NCBI GenBank assembly: GCA_963700925.1
Contig: OY969553.1
Location: 3,348,001-3,412,000 of the forward strand
DNA length: 64,000 bases
Origin: CAWJMD01 sp963700925
GTDB lineage: Bacteria > Actinomycetota > Actinomycetes > Actinomycetales > CAWJMD01
Direction of reading: 5' to 3'
Shown: positions 8,537 through 16,540 of the stretch, in pieces
Layout of the letters: each line of letters starts with the position of its first letter
Numbering within the stretch: position 1 is the stretch's first letter
Position numbers and translations under genes: made by a program
The notes under the pieces: generated by a model
Told to the model about the DNA's origin: nothing
Databases searched by the model: none
Seen by the model: only the letters and a program-made list of their open reading frames with translations

Positions 8537-9961
8537 ATGCTGGCCCAGCGGTGGCGGGGCAGGCGAGCGGCGTCGTCGCTGGCCGTCGCCGCGATGTGTG
8601 CCCTCGGCGTCGGGCTCGTCGGAGCGGCCCCCGCGCAGGCAGCGCCGACCGATGTGGTCGTCGAGCCCGTCCTCGGTCTGTGGGGTGACTCCGTCGCCGT
8701 GTCGGGCGGAGGGTGCACCAGTGGCGTGACGGTCCGGGTCGTCGGTTGGTCGGGCGGGTCGGTCGTCCAGCTCCTCGAGGTGACGGTTCCGCCGGACGGG
8801 GCCGGTGGCTGGACCGCCGACTTCATCAGGCCCAATGTCCCCGCCTACGTCCAGGCGACCTGCGACGGGGCGGAGTCCATGCCGCAGGCGATCGGCGCCA
8901 CCAACGGGCTCATCTTCGGGGGCTGGGAGCCCCAGGAGACCACGCCGACCCACTTCCTGATCCGTCCGAACGGTGCCTTGCTCGAAGGCTCCCTCTTTCA
9001 GGTCTACACGGAGAACGGAAGTGAGCTGCTCGGCGAGGATGTCGTCGCGGGCGGGACCGCCGAGGTCGACGTCCCGCGCACGCCCGGCCCGCGCAACGTG
9101 CTCGCGCTGGGGATCCGTGTCGGCACACCCCCATTGGCCCCGGTCGTCGACCGGTTCGCCCTCGGGTTCCCGGTCCGGGCCACCCTGACAGCGACCCCAC
9201 GTGTCGCAGTGGCCGGGACGGCGGTGACGTACTCGGGGGAGAACTGCCCGGGACAGGTCCAGCTGAGGGTCGAGGGCCACTCGGAAGACTGGTACGACGC
9301 TCCCGCGGTGTACCCCGGCGCGACCGTGACGGCCGACCCGGACGGCACCTGGTCCGCCACGCTGCCGATGCCGCCCGAGGTGTCGAGGGTGCTGATGGCC
9401 TGCGATCTGGGAGTCGACAACCAGTTCGAGACGCTGGTGGTGGGCGTGAGAGGTGCGCCGGCCCGCGGCACCCAGATCACGCCAACAGCCGGTGGCGCGA
9501 TCGTTCGTCTCGACGTACCCGTTGGTCCAGCGGACGCGGGTCCCTACTGGATCGAGGCATTCACCATGGCCGGCGCCCAGGTCCCCCTGACACCAGTGAT
9601 CCAGGACGAGCTTTCCTTCGTGGTGCAGGGGAGCCCCGGCCCGATCCTGCTGATCGGGATGTACGCCTTCGGCGAGAACGCGAGTGCCGTCGTCGGAGCC
9701 ACCCCCGAGCAGTACCTCGCCGAGCTCGAGGGCCCTGTCGTACCGCTTCCGGACCCGCCGCCAGGGTCGGGTCCTGACCCAGGACCCGACCCTGACCCTG
9801 ATCCCGACCCTCGCGTCGCCGGCCGTGCGGCCCCGTCCCCCCAGCTGGCCGCGACCGGGCCGAAGGGCGCCACCGGTCCGGCCGCCGTCTCCGGCGTCGC
9901 GCTCCTGCTGCTCGGCTTGGGGCTGCGCCGGGCGGCTCGCGGTCGATCACCTCTCGCCTAG
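8537..9961 (+). CDS. Secreted wall-anchored protein with LAATG sorting signal, paralogue 1
   Basis: A 474-residue exported protein of unknown function. An Arg-rich N-terminus and hydrophobic stretch end at A-Q-A-A-P (about residues 33-37), a signal peptidase I site. The body repeats a beta-rich unit: G-G-G-C-T-S-G near 55-61 and G-E-N-C-P-G near 235. A Pro-Asp-rich linker (~405-425) precedes L-A-A-T-G at 437-441, a hydrophobic segment and an Arg-rich tail, the layout of a class E sortase substrate. No sortase gene lies in the window. The next gene is a diverged paralogue with the same layout, 28 bases on. The repeated Cys-containing beta units suggest an Ig-like adhesive or wall-coating role (inference). 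Confidence 0.75.
   Translation: MLAQRWRGRRAASSLAVAAMCALGVGLVGAAPAQAAPTDVVVEPVLGLWGDSVAVSGGGCTSGVTVRVVGWSGGSVVQLLEVTVPPDGAGGWTADFIRPNVPAYVQATCDGAESMPQAIGATNGLIFGGWEPQETTPTHFLIRPNGALLEGSLFQVYTENGSELLGEDVVAGGTAEVDVPRTPGPRNVLALGIRVGTPPLAPVVDRFALGFPVRATLTATPRVAVAGTAVTYSGENCPGQVQLRVEGHSEDWYDAPAVYPGATVTADPDGTWSATLPMPPEVSRVLMACDLGVDNQFETLVVGVRGAPARGTQITPTAGGAIVRLDVPVGPADAGPYWIEAFTMAGAQVPLTPVIQDELSFVVQGSPGPILLIGMYAFGENASAVVGATPEQYLAELEGPVVPLPDPPPGSGPDPGPDPDPDPDPRVAGRAAPSPQLAATGPKGATGPAAVSGVALLLLGLGLRRAARGRSPLA
9762..9794. repeat. 15-bp perfect inverted repeat inside the Pro-Asp linker coding region
   Basis: CAGGGTCGGGTCCTG (9762-9776) and its exact complement (9780-9794) are separated by only three bases. 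They encode the P-G-S-G-P-D-P-G-P-D linker of the wall protein. Codon choice for Pro/Asp repeats can create partial dyads, but 15 uninterrupted pairs is unusually strong for coding DNA. Confidence 0.85.
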
Positions 9962-9989
9962 TGCGCAGCCCGGGGCGCATACTGCGCGA

Positions 9990-11378
9990 ATGCTGACATC
10001 ACGGTCGGGACGGGTGCGCGTGGTGCCGGTGGCCCTGGCGGTGGCAGCGCTGGCGTGCGTCGGGGTGACGGGCCCTGCGCTGCTGGACGTGGGCTCCGCT
10101 GCGATGGCAGCCCCGTTGAACGTTGTGGTGTCGCCGTTGCTCGGGCCGACCGGCGGGCCTGTGACGGTCTCCGGTTCCGGGTGTCTGGACGACGTCACCG
10201 TGCGGGTCGTCGGCGGAGCGACGGGCTCCGAGCAGCTGGAGCGAGTGGTCGTACCGACGGGGCCTGGCGGAAGCTGGGCGGCCGTGGTCCACACGCCCCC
10301 GGGTGCGGCCTACGTGGAGGCCGCGTGCGACGGTGAGCTCGCGAGCCCGGTCGCGCTGGCTGCGGCGGACCGCGATCGCACCTTATGGATCTTCAGAGAG
10401 ATCACCGCCACCGAGGTCATCATCAGCCGGGAACAGATGGTCGACGGCACGCACTTCCGGGTTCTGCGGGCGGACGGTTCTCAGGTGCTCGGTGAGGATC
10501 TCGTCGAGGGTGGCGCGGCGCAGGTGGTGCTTCCTCGATCACTCGGTCCCGGACGCGTTGTCATTCTGGGCGTTGGCATTCCACCGGGCAACCCGACCGG
10601 GGCCCAGGGGCTCGCGGGCGACGTGGTGCTCCCACTCCCGGTCGACTGGACCCTCTCGGCCGGCCCGCGCATCGCGTCGTCCGGCCAGACGGTGACGATC
10701 GCCGGCGAGGGCTGCCCTGGGTCGGTGGACGTGACAGCGCACGGGCAGGCGGACGACTGGTACGACCCGTACACGACCTACGTCGACGAGGAGGTTGTCG
10801 CGGACCCATCGGGCGCCTGGTCGACGACCTTCCCGATGCCTGGCGAGGCCGTCGCGGTGTTCGCGAGATGCACTGTGCCCGACGCCGACACCGAACCCGC
10901 GAAGTGGTTCGTGCTCGGGTCGCTCGACGGCCCGTTCGATGAAGCGGACGTCACTCTGACACCCACCGGCGCGGTGGTTCGTGTCGGTGTCGAGGGCGAC
11001 GTCCAGGCCTTCACGCCTGCTGGTGAACCGGTGCCGTTGTCGGCCGTCCCGGGCGAGGACGGGGCATTCGAAGTGGATGGACGGCCAGGCCCCCTGGTGA
11101 TCGTCGGCCTGGCGATGTTCGGCGAGAACGCCGATCCTGAAGCCGTCTCGTTCGAGAGCCCGCAGCAGTACCTTGCCGACATCAGCGAGCCCGTCACGCC
11201 GCCACCGCCCCCGACAGCAGGCCCGGGACCCTCGGGCCGAGCGGTGCCGGGGAGGATCCTGGCCGAGACCGGCCCGACCGGAGCCACCGCTCCGGCCGCC
11301 TTCGTGGGCCTCGCGCTGCTGCTGGTCGGGGCGGCTCTGGCGCGATCTGCGCGAGGGCGCAATGCCTCCACCGGCTGA
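9990..11378 (+). CDS. Secreted wall-anchored protein with LAETG sorting signal, paralogue 2
   Basis: A 462-residue tandem paralogue of the preceding gene. The signal peptide ends around A-A-M-A-A-P (about residues 38-43). The two copies share V-S-G-x-G-C near the start, S-Q-V-L-G-E-D in the middle, G-E-G-C-P-G near 235, and F-G-E-N-A followed by Q-Q-Y-L-A near 385. A Pro-rich linker leads to L-A-E-T-G at 424-428, then a hydrophobic span and a basic tail. I chose the ATG at 9990 over the open frame extending upstream, because it is followed directly by the signal peptide and falls just after the first paralogue's stop. Function unknown; the sortase must be encoded elsewhere. Confidence 0.76.
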   Translation: MLTSRSGRVRVVPVALAVAALACVGVTGPALLDVGSAAMAAPLNVVVSPLLGPTGGPVTVSGSGCLDDVTVRVVGGATGSEQLERVVVPTGPGGSWAAVVHTPPGAAYVEAACDGELASPVALAAADRDRTLWIFREITATEVIISREQMVDGTHFRVLRADGSQVLGEDLVEGGAAQVVLPRSLGPGRVVILGVGIPPGNPTGAQGLAGDVVLPLPVDWTLSAGPRIASSGQTVTIAGEGCPGSVDVTAHGQADDWYDPYTTYVDEEVVADPSGAWSTTFPMPGEAVAVFARCTVPDADTEPAKWFVLGSLDGPFDEADVTLTPTGAVVRVGVEGDVQAFTPAGEPVPLSAVPGEDGAFEVDGRPGPLVIVGLAMFGENADPEAVSFESPQQYLADISEPVTPPPPPTAGPGPSGRAVPGRILAETGPTGATAPAAFVGLALLLVGAALARSARGRNASTG

Positions 11379-11439
11379 CCGACGCCTCCGTGTGAGGATT
11401 GCGGCAACCCGTGAAGTCGACACTGCTGGAGGACGCTCG

Positions 11440-11862
11440 ATGCCCAAGCCCCCGCTGCCCGCCGACGTGGCCGAGTTGCTGGGCCAGCCGAACCCGGCGG
11501 TGGTCGCCGTGCTGCTGCCGGGCGGCGAGCCCATGTCTGTCGCGACCTGGTACCTCGTCGAGGACGACAGTCGCATCCTGCTGAACATGGACGCCGGCCG
11601 CGCGCGCGTGGAGTGGATGCGCGCCCGCCCACAGGTCGCCCTGACTGCTCTCAAGAAGGGCGAGTGGTACACCCACGTCAGCGTCCGCGGGCCGATCGTC
11701 CACTGGGAGAACGACGTTGCCAAGGCCATGGCCGACATCGACCGGCTGGCAGTGCACTACACGGGCAACAAGTACCGCAACCGAACCCGTCCTCGCGTCA
11801 GCGCCTGGATGGAGGTCGAGCACTGGCACGGCTGGGGCGCGGGCAAGGCCACGAGCGCTTAG
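11440..11862 (+). CDS. PPOX-class split-barrel flavoprotein, probably F420-dependent
   Basis: A 140-residue member of the pyridoxamine-phosphate-oxidase-like split-barrel superfamily. Typical elements are the A-V-V-A-V-L-L strand (about 19-25), S-V-A-T-W-Y-L-V, the R-I-L-L-N-M-D-A-G-R-A-R segment that binds cofactor phosphate, and a terminal W-H-G-W. Actinobacterial members of this size mostly use F420H2 (or FMN/heme) to reduce small unsaturated molecules; the substrate is not predictable. The ATG at 11440 has a GGAGG ribosome-binding site seven bases upstream. Its 3' end overlaps the convergent response-regulator gene by four bases. Confidence 0.75.
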   Translation: MPKPPLPADVAELLGQPNPAVVAVLLPGGEPMSVATWYLVEDDSRILLNMDAGRARVEWMRARPQVALTALKKGEWYTHVSVRGPIVHWENDVAKAMADIDRLAVHYTGNKYRNRTRPRVSAWMEVEHWHGWGAGKATSA

Positions 11863-12545
11863 CCCGTCCCTTCGTCGACGCTCAATCCTGACTGGATCGC
11901 GAAGACCACCAGCTGGGCGCGGTCGCGCGCGTGCAGCTTCAACATCGAGCGGCTGACGTGTGTTCGGACGGTCGCGGGGCTCAGGAACAGGGCCCCGGCG
12001 ATCTCGTCGTTGGAGCGTCCCGTCGCCACCCAGGCGACGATCTCGCGTTCGCGTTCGGTCAGCTCACCGATGGCGGGGTGCGGGGTATTGCGGCGAGTCG
12101 GACCGGTGGCGAACTGGTCGATGACCCGGCGGGTGACGGACGGTGACAGCAGTGAGCCGCCTTCGGAGACAACGCGAATCGCCTGCAACAGCTCCACCGG
12201 GTCCCCGTCCTTGAGCACGAACCCGCTGGCTCCGGCGGCGAGCGCCTCGAAGACGTACTCGTCCAGCTCGAAGGTGGTCAGCATGATCACGCGGACGGCG
12301 CCCAGGGCAGGGTCCTCCGTGATCCGGCGCAGCGCCGCCAGCCCGTCGAGCTCCGGCATCCGGACGTCCATCAGCACCACGTCGGGCACCTGTTCCTGCA
12401 CCAGGGCGACCCCGGCCAGCCCGTCGGATGCCTCGCCGACCAGCTCGGTGTCGGGCTCGCTGGTCAGGAGCGTGCGTAGACCCATCCGCACGAGCGCCTG
12501 GTCGTCGACCACGACGACGCGGACCGTCGACCCTTCCGTGCTCAT
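11859..12545 (-). CDS. NarL/FixJ-family response regulator
   Basis: A 228-residue two-component regulator. The receiver domain has V-V-V-D-D-Q near the start and the phospho-acceptor in V-V-L-M-D-V-R-M-P. The switch Thr lies in I-M-L-T-T-F and the conserved Lys in F-V-L-K-D-G-D. A LuxR-type helix-turn-helix ends the protein (L-T-E-R-E-R-E-I-V ... S-N-D-E-I-A ... V-R-T-H-V). It is translated with the histidine kinase, overlapping it by four bases. The pair is divergent from an ABC transporter operon and probably controls it, most simply through the inverted repeat at 13839-13876 (inference). Confidence 0.9.
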   Translation of the reverse strand: MSTEGSTVRVVVVDDQALVRMGLRTLLTSEPDTELVGEASDGLAGVALVQEQVPDVVLMDVRMPELDGLAALRRITEDPALGAVRVIMLTTFELDEYVFEALAAGASGFVLKDGDPVELLQAIRVVSEGGSLLSPSVTRRVIDQFATGPTRRNTPHPAIGELTEREREIVAWVATGRSNDEIAGALFLSPATVRTHVSRSMLKLHARDRAQLVVFAIQSGLSVDEGTG

Positions 12546-13801
12546 CGTGAAACCTCCTCGGGTGCAGTCGTTCTGACGAGCGGCAGCTCCGCGCGAACCA
12601 CGAAGCCGCGGTCAGGTGCAGGGCCCGCCTCCAACAGACCGCCGACCGCTGTCGCGCGCTGCCTCATCCCGGCGATGCCTGTCCCGTGCGCCTCGTCGCC
12701 CGCAGCCGCGCTCGGCGTGCGGCCAGGCCCGCGGTCACGGACCTCGATGACGAGCACTTCGTCGCGCCGCGTGACGCGCACCCAGGCGGGCGTTTCGCCC
12801 GCGTGCCGCAGCACGTTGGTCAGGGACTCCTGCACGATGCGGTAAGCAGCCGCGTCGACGTCGGCGGGAATGCCTGAGACCCGGTCGATCTCGTCGTGCA
12901 GCACGAGGCCGCCGTCACGCATCCGCGCCAGCAGCAGGGGCAGGTCGTCCAGCCCGGGCATCGGGCGGCGGGCCGCCGCCCCGCCGGTGGCTGTCCCGCT
13001 CGAACGGAGCCGCTCGAGGTCCGCGCGCAGGCCGTCCAGGGACTCGCGGCTGGTGGACTGGATGGACAGCAACAGCTCGCGGGCTCGCTCGGGTTCGCGG
13101 TCGAGCACGTGCAGCGCCACCCCGGCGTGCATCGCGATCACCGCGAGCCCGTGGCCGACGCCGTCGTGCACGTCGCGCGCCATCTCGAGACGTTCCTCCG
13201 AGACCACCCGGCGTGCCTGCTCCGCGCGCACCCCGGCTTCCGACCGTCGGCGCACCTGCAACGCACCGCCGATCGCCCCACCGGCGCCCACGATGGCAAC
13301 CCAGGTGGCCGCCCAGACCACGTAGCCGACCCAGCCCGTGGCGCCCTCGCCGACGAACTGCGGCGCCGCGCCCGCGATCGTGGCCAGCAGGAACCCGCCT
13401 CCCCAGGCACCGGCCGAGCGCCACGGCAGCCAGTTGCCGACCCCGTACGCAGCGGCCGGGCCTGTGAGCAGGATCGGGCCGAAGGGGTAGCCAAGGGCCA
13501 GGTACAGCGAGATGGCCAGGCCACACACGACCAGCCCGACCACGGGACTGCGACGCCGCAGCAGCAACGACAGGGCGGCGACCACGACCAGCACGTACGC
13601 GAACACGCCGGGCGAGTGGAGGACCCACTCTTCGCGGAACCCGGCACCGTCGCTGAATGGGGGGCCATCGCCGAATCCGGGTCCGCCCTGGCCGTTGTCG
13701 GATGCCCGGCCCGTGCCGAACAGCCCGATGAACAGCAGCGGCACGGCCGGCACCAGGTCCCACAGCCCGCGCCGTGGGCGCCGCGAGGTAGACGAGGTCA
13801 C
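12542..13801 (-). CDS. Sensor histidine kinase (HisKA_3 type)
   Basis: A 419-residue membrane kinase. Several hydrophobic segments occupy about residues 10-175. The dimerisation/phosphoacceptor helix follows with M-A-R-D-V-H-D-G-V-G-H-G-L, the phosphorylated His being the one after A-R-D-V. The ATPase region contains the N box (E-S-L-T-N-V-L-R-H-A) and a G-x-G-I-A-G-M motif. I place the start at the GTG at 13801; longer in-frame starts would run through the divergent promoter and into the ABC gene. It overlaps the response regulator by ATGA. The stimulus is unknown; similar kinase/ABC pairs respond to envelope stress or antimicrobials. Confidence 0.85.
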   Translation of the reverse strand: MTSSTSRRPRRGLWDLVPAVPLLFIGLFGTGRASDNGQGGPGFGDGPPFSDGAGFREEWVLHSPGVFAYVLVVVAALSLLLRRRSPVVGLVVCGLAISLYLALGYPFGPILLTGPAAAYGVGNWLPWRSAGAWGGGFLLATIAGAAPQFVGEGATGWVGYVVWAATWVAIVGAGGAIGGALQVRRRSEAGVRAEQARRVVSEERLEMARDVHDGVGHGLAVIAMHAGVALHVLDREPERARELLLSIQSTSRESLDGLRADLERLRSSGTATGGAAARRPMPGLDDLPLLLARMRDGGLVLHDEIDRVSGIPADVDAAAYRIVQESLTNVLRHAGETPAWVRVTRRDEVLVIEVRDRGPGRTPSAAAGDEAHGTGIAGMRQRATAVGGLLEAGPAPDRGFVVRAELPLVRTTAPEEVSR

Positions 13802-13838
13802 CAACCGACGATAGGGCAGACGCCGCGACCGGTCGTCC

Positions 13839-13876
13839 CCTACGTGGCGGTCGCGCCGTACGCAGATCCACGTAGG
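13839..13876. promoter_or_regulatory. 9-bp perfect inverted repeat between kinase and ABC operon
   Basis: CCTACGTGG (13839-13847) and CCACGTAGG (13868-13876) are exact complements with centres 29 bp apart, in the 133-base divergent region between the kinase start (13801) and the ABC ATPase start (13935). NarL-type regulators often bind TAC...GTA dyads, so this is the natural candidate operator for the adjacent response regulator. Confidence 0.6.
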
Positions 13877-13934
13877 CGCGGAGCCGCTCAGCGGCCGATG
13901 CGCCATGACGGCGTCGCCCCGCAGGCTGACCGTC

Positions 13935-14915
13935 ATGGACGAAACGATCGTGACCACAGACCGACTGACCAAGCGCTACGGAGACCGGCTCGCCGTCGAC
14001 TCCGTCAGCCTGACCGTGAGGCGTGGGGAGGTGTACGGCTTCCTCGGCCCGAACGGCGCGGGTAAGACGACGACGCTCCGGATGCTGCTGGGTCTCATCC
14101 GGCCGACCGGCGGCGCAGCCAGCACGCTCGGGCTGTCGCCCGGAAGCCCGAAGGCGGTCGCCCGGATCGGGGCTCTGGTCGAGGGACCCGGCTTCTACCC
14201 GTATCTCTCCGGACGCGACAACTTGCGGGTGATGGCGCGCTACCAAGGCCTGGGCGACCGTGCCGTCGACCAGGCCCTCGACCGGGTCGACCTGGCCGCG
14301 CGTGGCGGCGACCGGTTCCGGTCCTACTCGCTCGGGATGAAGCAGCGTCTCGGTGTCGCCTCAGCGCTGCTCGGCGAGCCCGACCTCCTGATCCTCGACG
14401 AGCCGACTAACGGGCTCGACCCCGCGGGCATGGCCGACATGCGCTCTCTCGTAGTCGATGTCGCTGCCAGCGGTCAGACCGTGATGCTGTCGAGCCACCT
14501 GCTCGCCGAGGTACAGGAGATCTGCGACCGGGTCGGAGTGATCTCGAACGGACGGCTGCTGACCGAGAGCACCGTGACCGAGCTGCGCGGGGCTACCGCC
14601 GTGGTCGTGCGCGCCGAGCCGATCGACCGCGCGCTGGCCGTGGCGATGCGCGTGGTCGGCGACGACGCGGTCGAGGTCGTCGACGCGCTCGCGAAGGACG
14701 TCGCGCGAGGGCACAGCAGCTCGCTCCGGCTACAGGCCGACCCGGCCGTCGTGCCGGCGCTGACGCGGGCGCTGGTGTCCGAGGGAGTCAACGTGCTGGA
14801 GATCAAGACGGACGAGCGATCGCTCGAGGACGTGTTCTTCGAGATGACAGGGCCCGGAACGTACGAGTCGATCGAGAGCCTGGAGAAGCTCGAGAACCTG
14901 GAGGTGTCACGATGA
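13935..14915 (+). CDS. ABC transporter ATP-binding protein
   Basis: A 326-residue ATPase of the CcmA/NatA type. Walker A G-P-N-G-A-G-K-T-T lies near 41-49, the signature S-L-G-M-K-Q-R near 133, and Walker B with D-E-P-T-N-G-L-D near 155-162. A C-terminal extension after residue 220, ending E-D-V-F-F-E-M-T, is typical of drug- or peptide-resistance exporters. Start chosen as the ATG at 13935, which begins M-D-E-T-I-V-T-T-D-R-L-T-K-R-Y; an upstream in-frame ATG at 13905 would lie closer to the putative operator. The next gene, its permease, overlaps by four bases. Confidence 0.9.
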   Translation: MDETIVTTDRLTKRYGDRLAVDSVSLTVRRGEVYGFLGPNGAGKTTTLRMLLGLIRPTGGAASTLGLSPGSPKAVARIGALVEGPGFYPYLSGRDNLRVMARYQGLGDRAVDQALDRVDLAARGGDRFRSYSLGMKQRLGVASALLGEPDLLILDEPTNGLDPAGMADMRSLVVDVAASGQTVMLSSHLLAEVQEICDRVGVISNGRLLTESTVTELRGATAVVVRAEPIDRALAVAMRVVGDDAVEVVDALAKDVARGHSSSLRLQADPAVVPALTRALVSEGVNVLEIKTDERSLEDVFFEMTGPGTYESIESLEKLENLEVSR

Positions 14916-15766
14916 ACGGCCTGGTGAACAGCACACGGGCAGAACTGCTTCGGCTGCGGCGCTGGCCGGTGCTGTGGGTGCTTGTCGGCGTCTGGCTGAC
15001 CATGAACCTGACGTTCGGATACGTCTTCAACTACATCGCCTACCGAACCGGCGACAGCTCCAACGTCAACGAGGGCATCCCGCCGGAGGCGCTCCTGGCC
15101 GACCTCCTCCCGTCCGCCATTCCGGAGGTCCTCGCGCAGGGGATGCCCATGTTCGGCGGGGCGATCATGATGATCCTCGGCGCGGTCGCCGTGGGCAGCG
15201 GATATGGCTGGGGTACGTGGAAAACCGTTCTGACCCAAGGGCCGGGACGCGTGGCCACCTTCGGCGGGACGCTCGTTGCGCTCGCAATCGCCGTGGTGGG
15301 CGTCGTGCTCGTCACCCTCCTGGCAGACGTCGCGACGTCGACGGTGCTGGCGGCAGTCGAGTCGCAGCCGATCGAGATGCCGCCGCTCGGTGACCTGGCC
15401 GAGTCGGCCGGTGCGGCACTCCTCGTGATGGGCATGTGGACCGCGGCAGGCGTCGTGGTGGGTATGTTGGCGAAGGGACCGGCCCTGGCGGTCGGGCTCG
15501 GGCTGGTGTGGTCCCTGGTTGCGGAGAACCTGCTGCGCGGTGTGTCCGGTCTGATCGACGGGCTGTCGGTGGTGACCGACTACATGCCGGGGACGGCGGC
15601 CGGGTCGCTGGTCGGTGCACTGAGCAGCGGCTCACAGACGGGGGACGGCACGCCGGGTGTCCTGACCGTCCTCGACGGCAGCACGGCCACATGGGTTCTC
15701 GCCGTCTACGTCGCCGTCTTCGCCCTGGTGGGACTGCTGCTGGTGCGAACGCGCGACCTTGCCTGA
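14912..15766 (+). CDS. ABC transporter permease
   Basis: A 284-residue permease partner of the preceding ATPase, with an ATGA start/stop overlap. About six hydrophobic segments are visible: near residues 17-40, 85-105, 115-145, 165-190, 195-210 and 250-275. A large extracellular loop follows the first segment (F-N-Y-I-A-Y-R-T-G-D-S-S). The layout fits the ABC-2/BcrB-like permeases of bacitracin- or lantibiotic-type resistance systems. Together with the divergent two-component system it forms a probable sense-and-export detoxification module; the substrate is not known. Confidence 0.82.
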   Translation: MNGLVNSTRAELLRLRRWPVLWVLVGVWLTMNLTFGYVFNYIAYRTGDSSNVNEGIPPEALLADLLPSAIPEVLAQGMPMFGGAIMMILGAVAVGSGYGWGTWKTVLTQGPGRVATFGGTLVALAIAVVGVVLVTLLADVATSTVLAAVESQPIEMPPLGDLAESAGAALLVMGMWTAAGVVVGMLAKGPALAVGLGLVWSLVAENLLRGVSGLIDGLSVVTDYMPGTAAGSLVGALSSGSQTGDGTPGVLTVLDGSTATWVLAVYVAVFALVGLLLVRTRDLA

Positions 15767-15785
15767 CGTGGCCTGAGGCGGTGAG

Positions 15786-16452
15786 TCACCCTGCGCCCAG
15801 CACGAGCATCGCGAAGAGGCGTGGCAGATGCGTCACGCTGTAGCCGACGACGGTGAAGACCGGCACCGTCGCCACCAGGGCGAGTCGGCGTGTTCGAGCA
15901 TCGCGGGGTAGGTAAACGACGAGAACGACGGCCGCGACGCTGTCGATCGCCGCCTGCACCCACCAGTCGAACAACGAGAACGGCCCTGCGATCCAGACGG
16001 CGAATCGGATCGCCTCTCCGAGAAGCAAGCCGGCGGGGCAGCCGACGGCGATGGCTCCCCACCATCCAGTCCGGCGCGCGAAGCTCACGACGACTGCGAG
16101 CAGGGGGCCGGCGGTGATCGCAGCTACCACCCAGAAGGCCATCACCCCAAGGCTCACGTTCCCCTCGATTAGGCGGTAGGTGGCGTAGTAGCCGACGAGC
16201 GACGCGAGCAGCAGCACGCTGGCGCTCGCGGCTGCCAACCGTCTCGAGGGGTGCCCGCAGGCTGAAGAACGTCACGATGACGACCCACGGACCGAGGGCG
16301 CTGCCAACTGCTCCCAGCACCTCGAGTGGACCGGTCGCGAGGTCGAAGGGCTTCGCCAGAACCCCGGCCGCGAGTCCGGCCACTGCAGGTCGAGCAAGCC
16401 ACCACGCAGTGTGCGGGGCCCGCGCCCGGGGCGACCCTAGGTCGACTGTCAT
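15786..16452 (-). pseudogene. DUF6518-like membrane protein, frameshifted
   Basis: The N-terminal third is in one frame (start near 16452, M-T-V-D-L-G, including G-P-W-V-V-I-V-T-F-F-S-L) and the rest continues in another (G-H-P-S-R-R-L-A-A-A-S, through G-Y-Y-A-T-Y-R-L, to the stop at 15786). Joined near 16245-16262 they give one ~220-residue protein with about six membrane spans. The order resembles small actinobacterial DUF6518 proteins (family assignment from memory, tentative). Removing one base in the run CTGCGGGC would restore the frame, so one extra base or a sequencing error explains the break. The downstream part alone could start only at the TTG at 16238. It is convergent with the permease gene. 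Confidence 0.6.
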
Positions 16453-16540
16453 GGCGTGAAGGTGTCACAGGCTCGCCGTTCACAGCGGACATTCAGCGTG
16501 CGTCCAGGTCAGGTGCACCGGGTGTACGGATGATCAGCAG

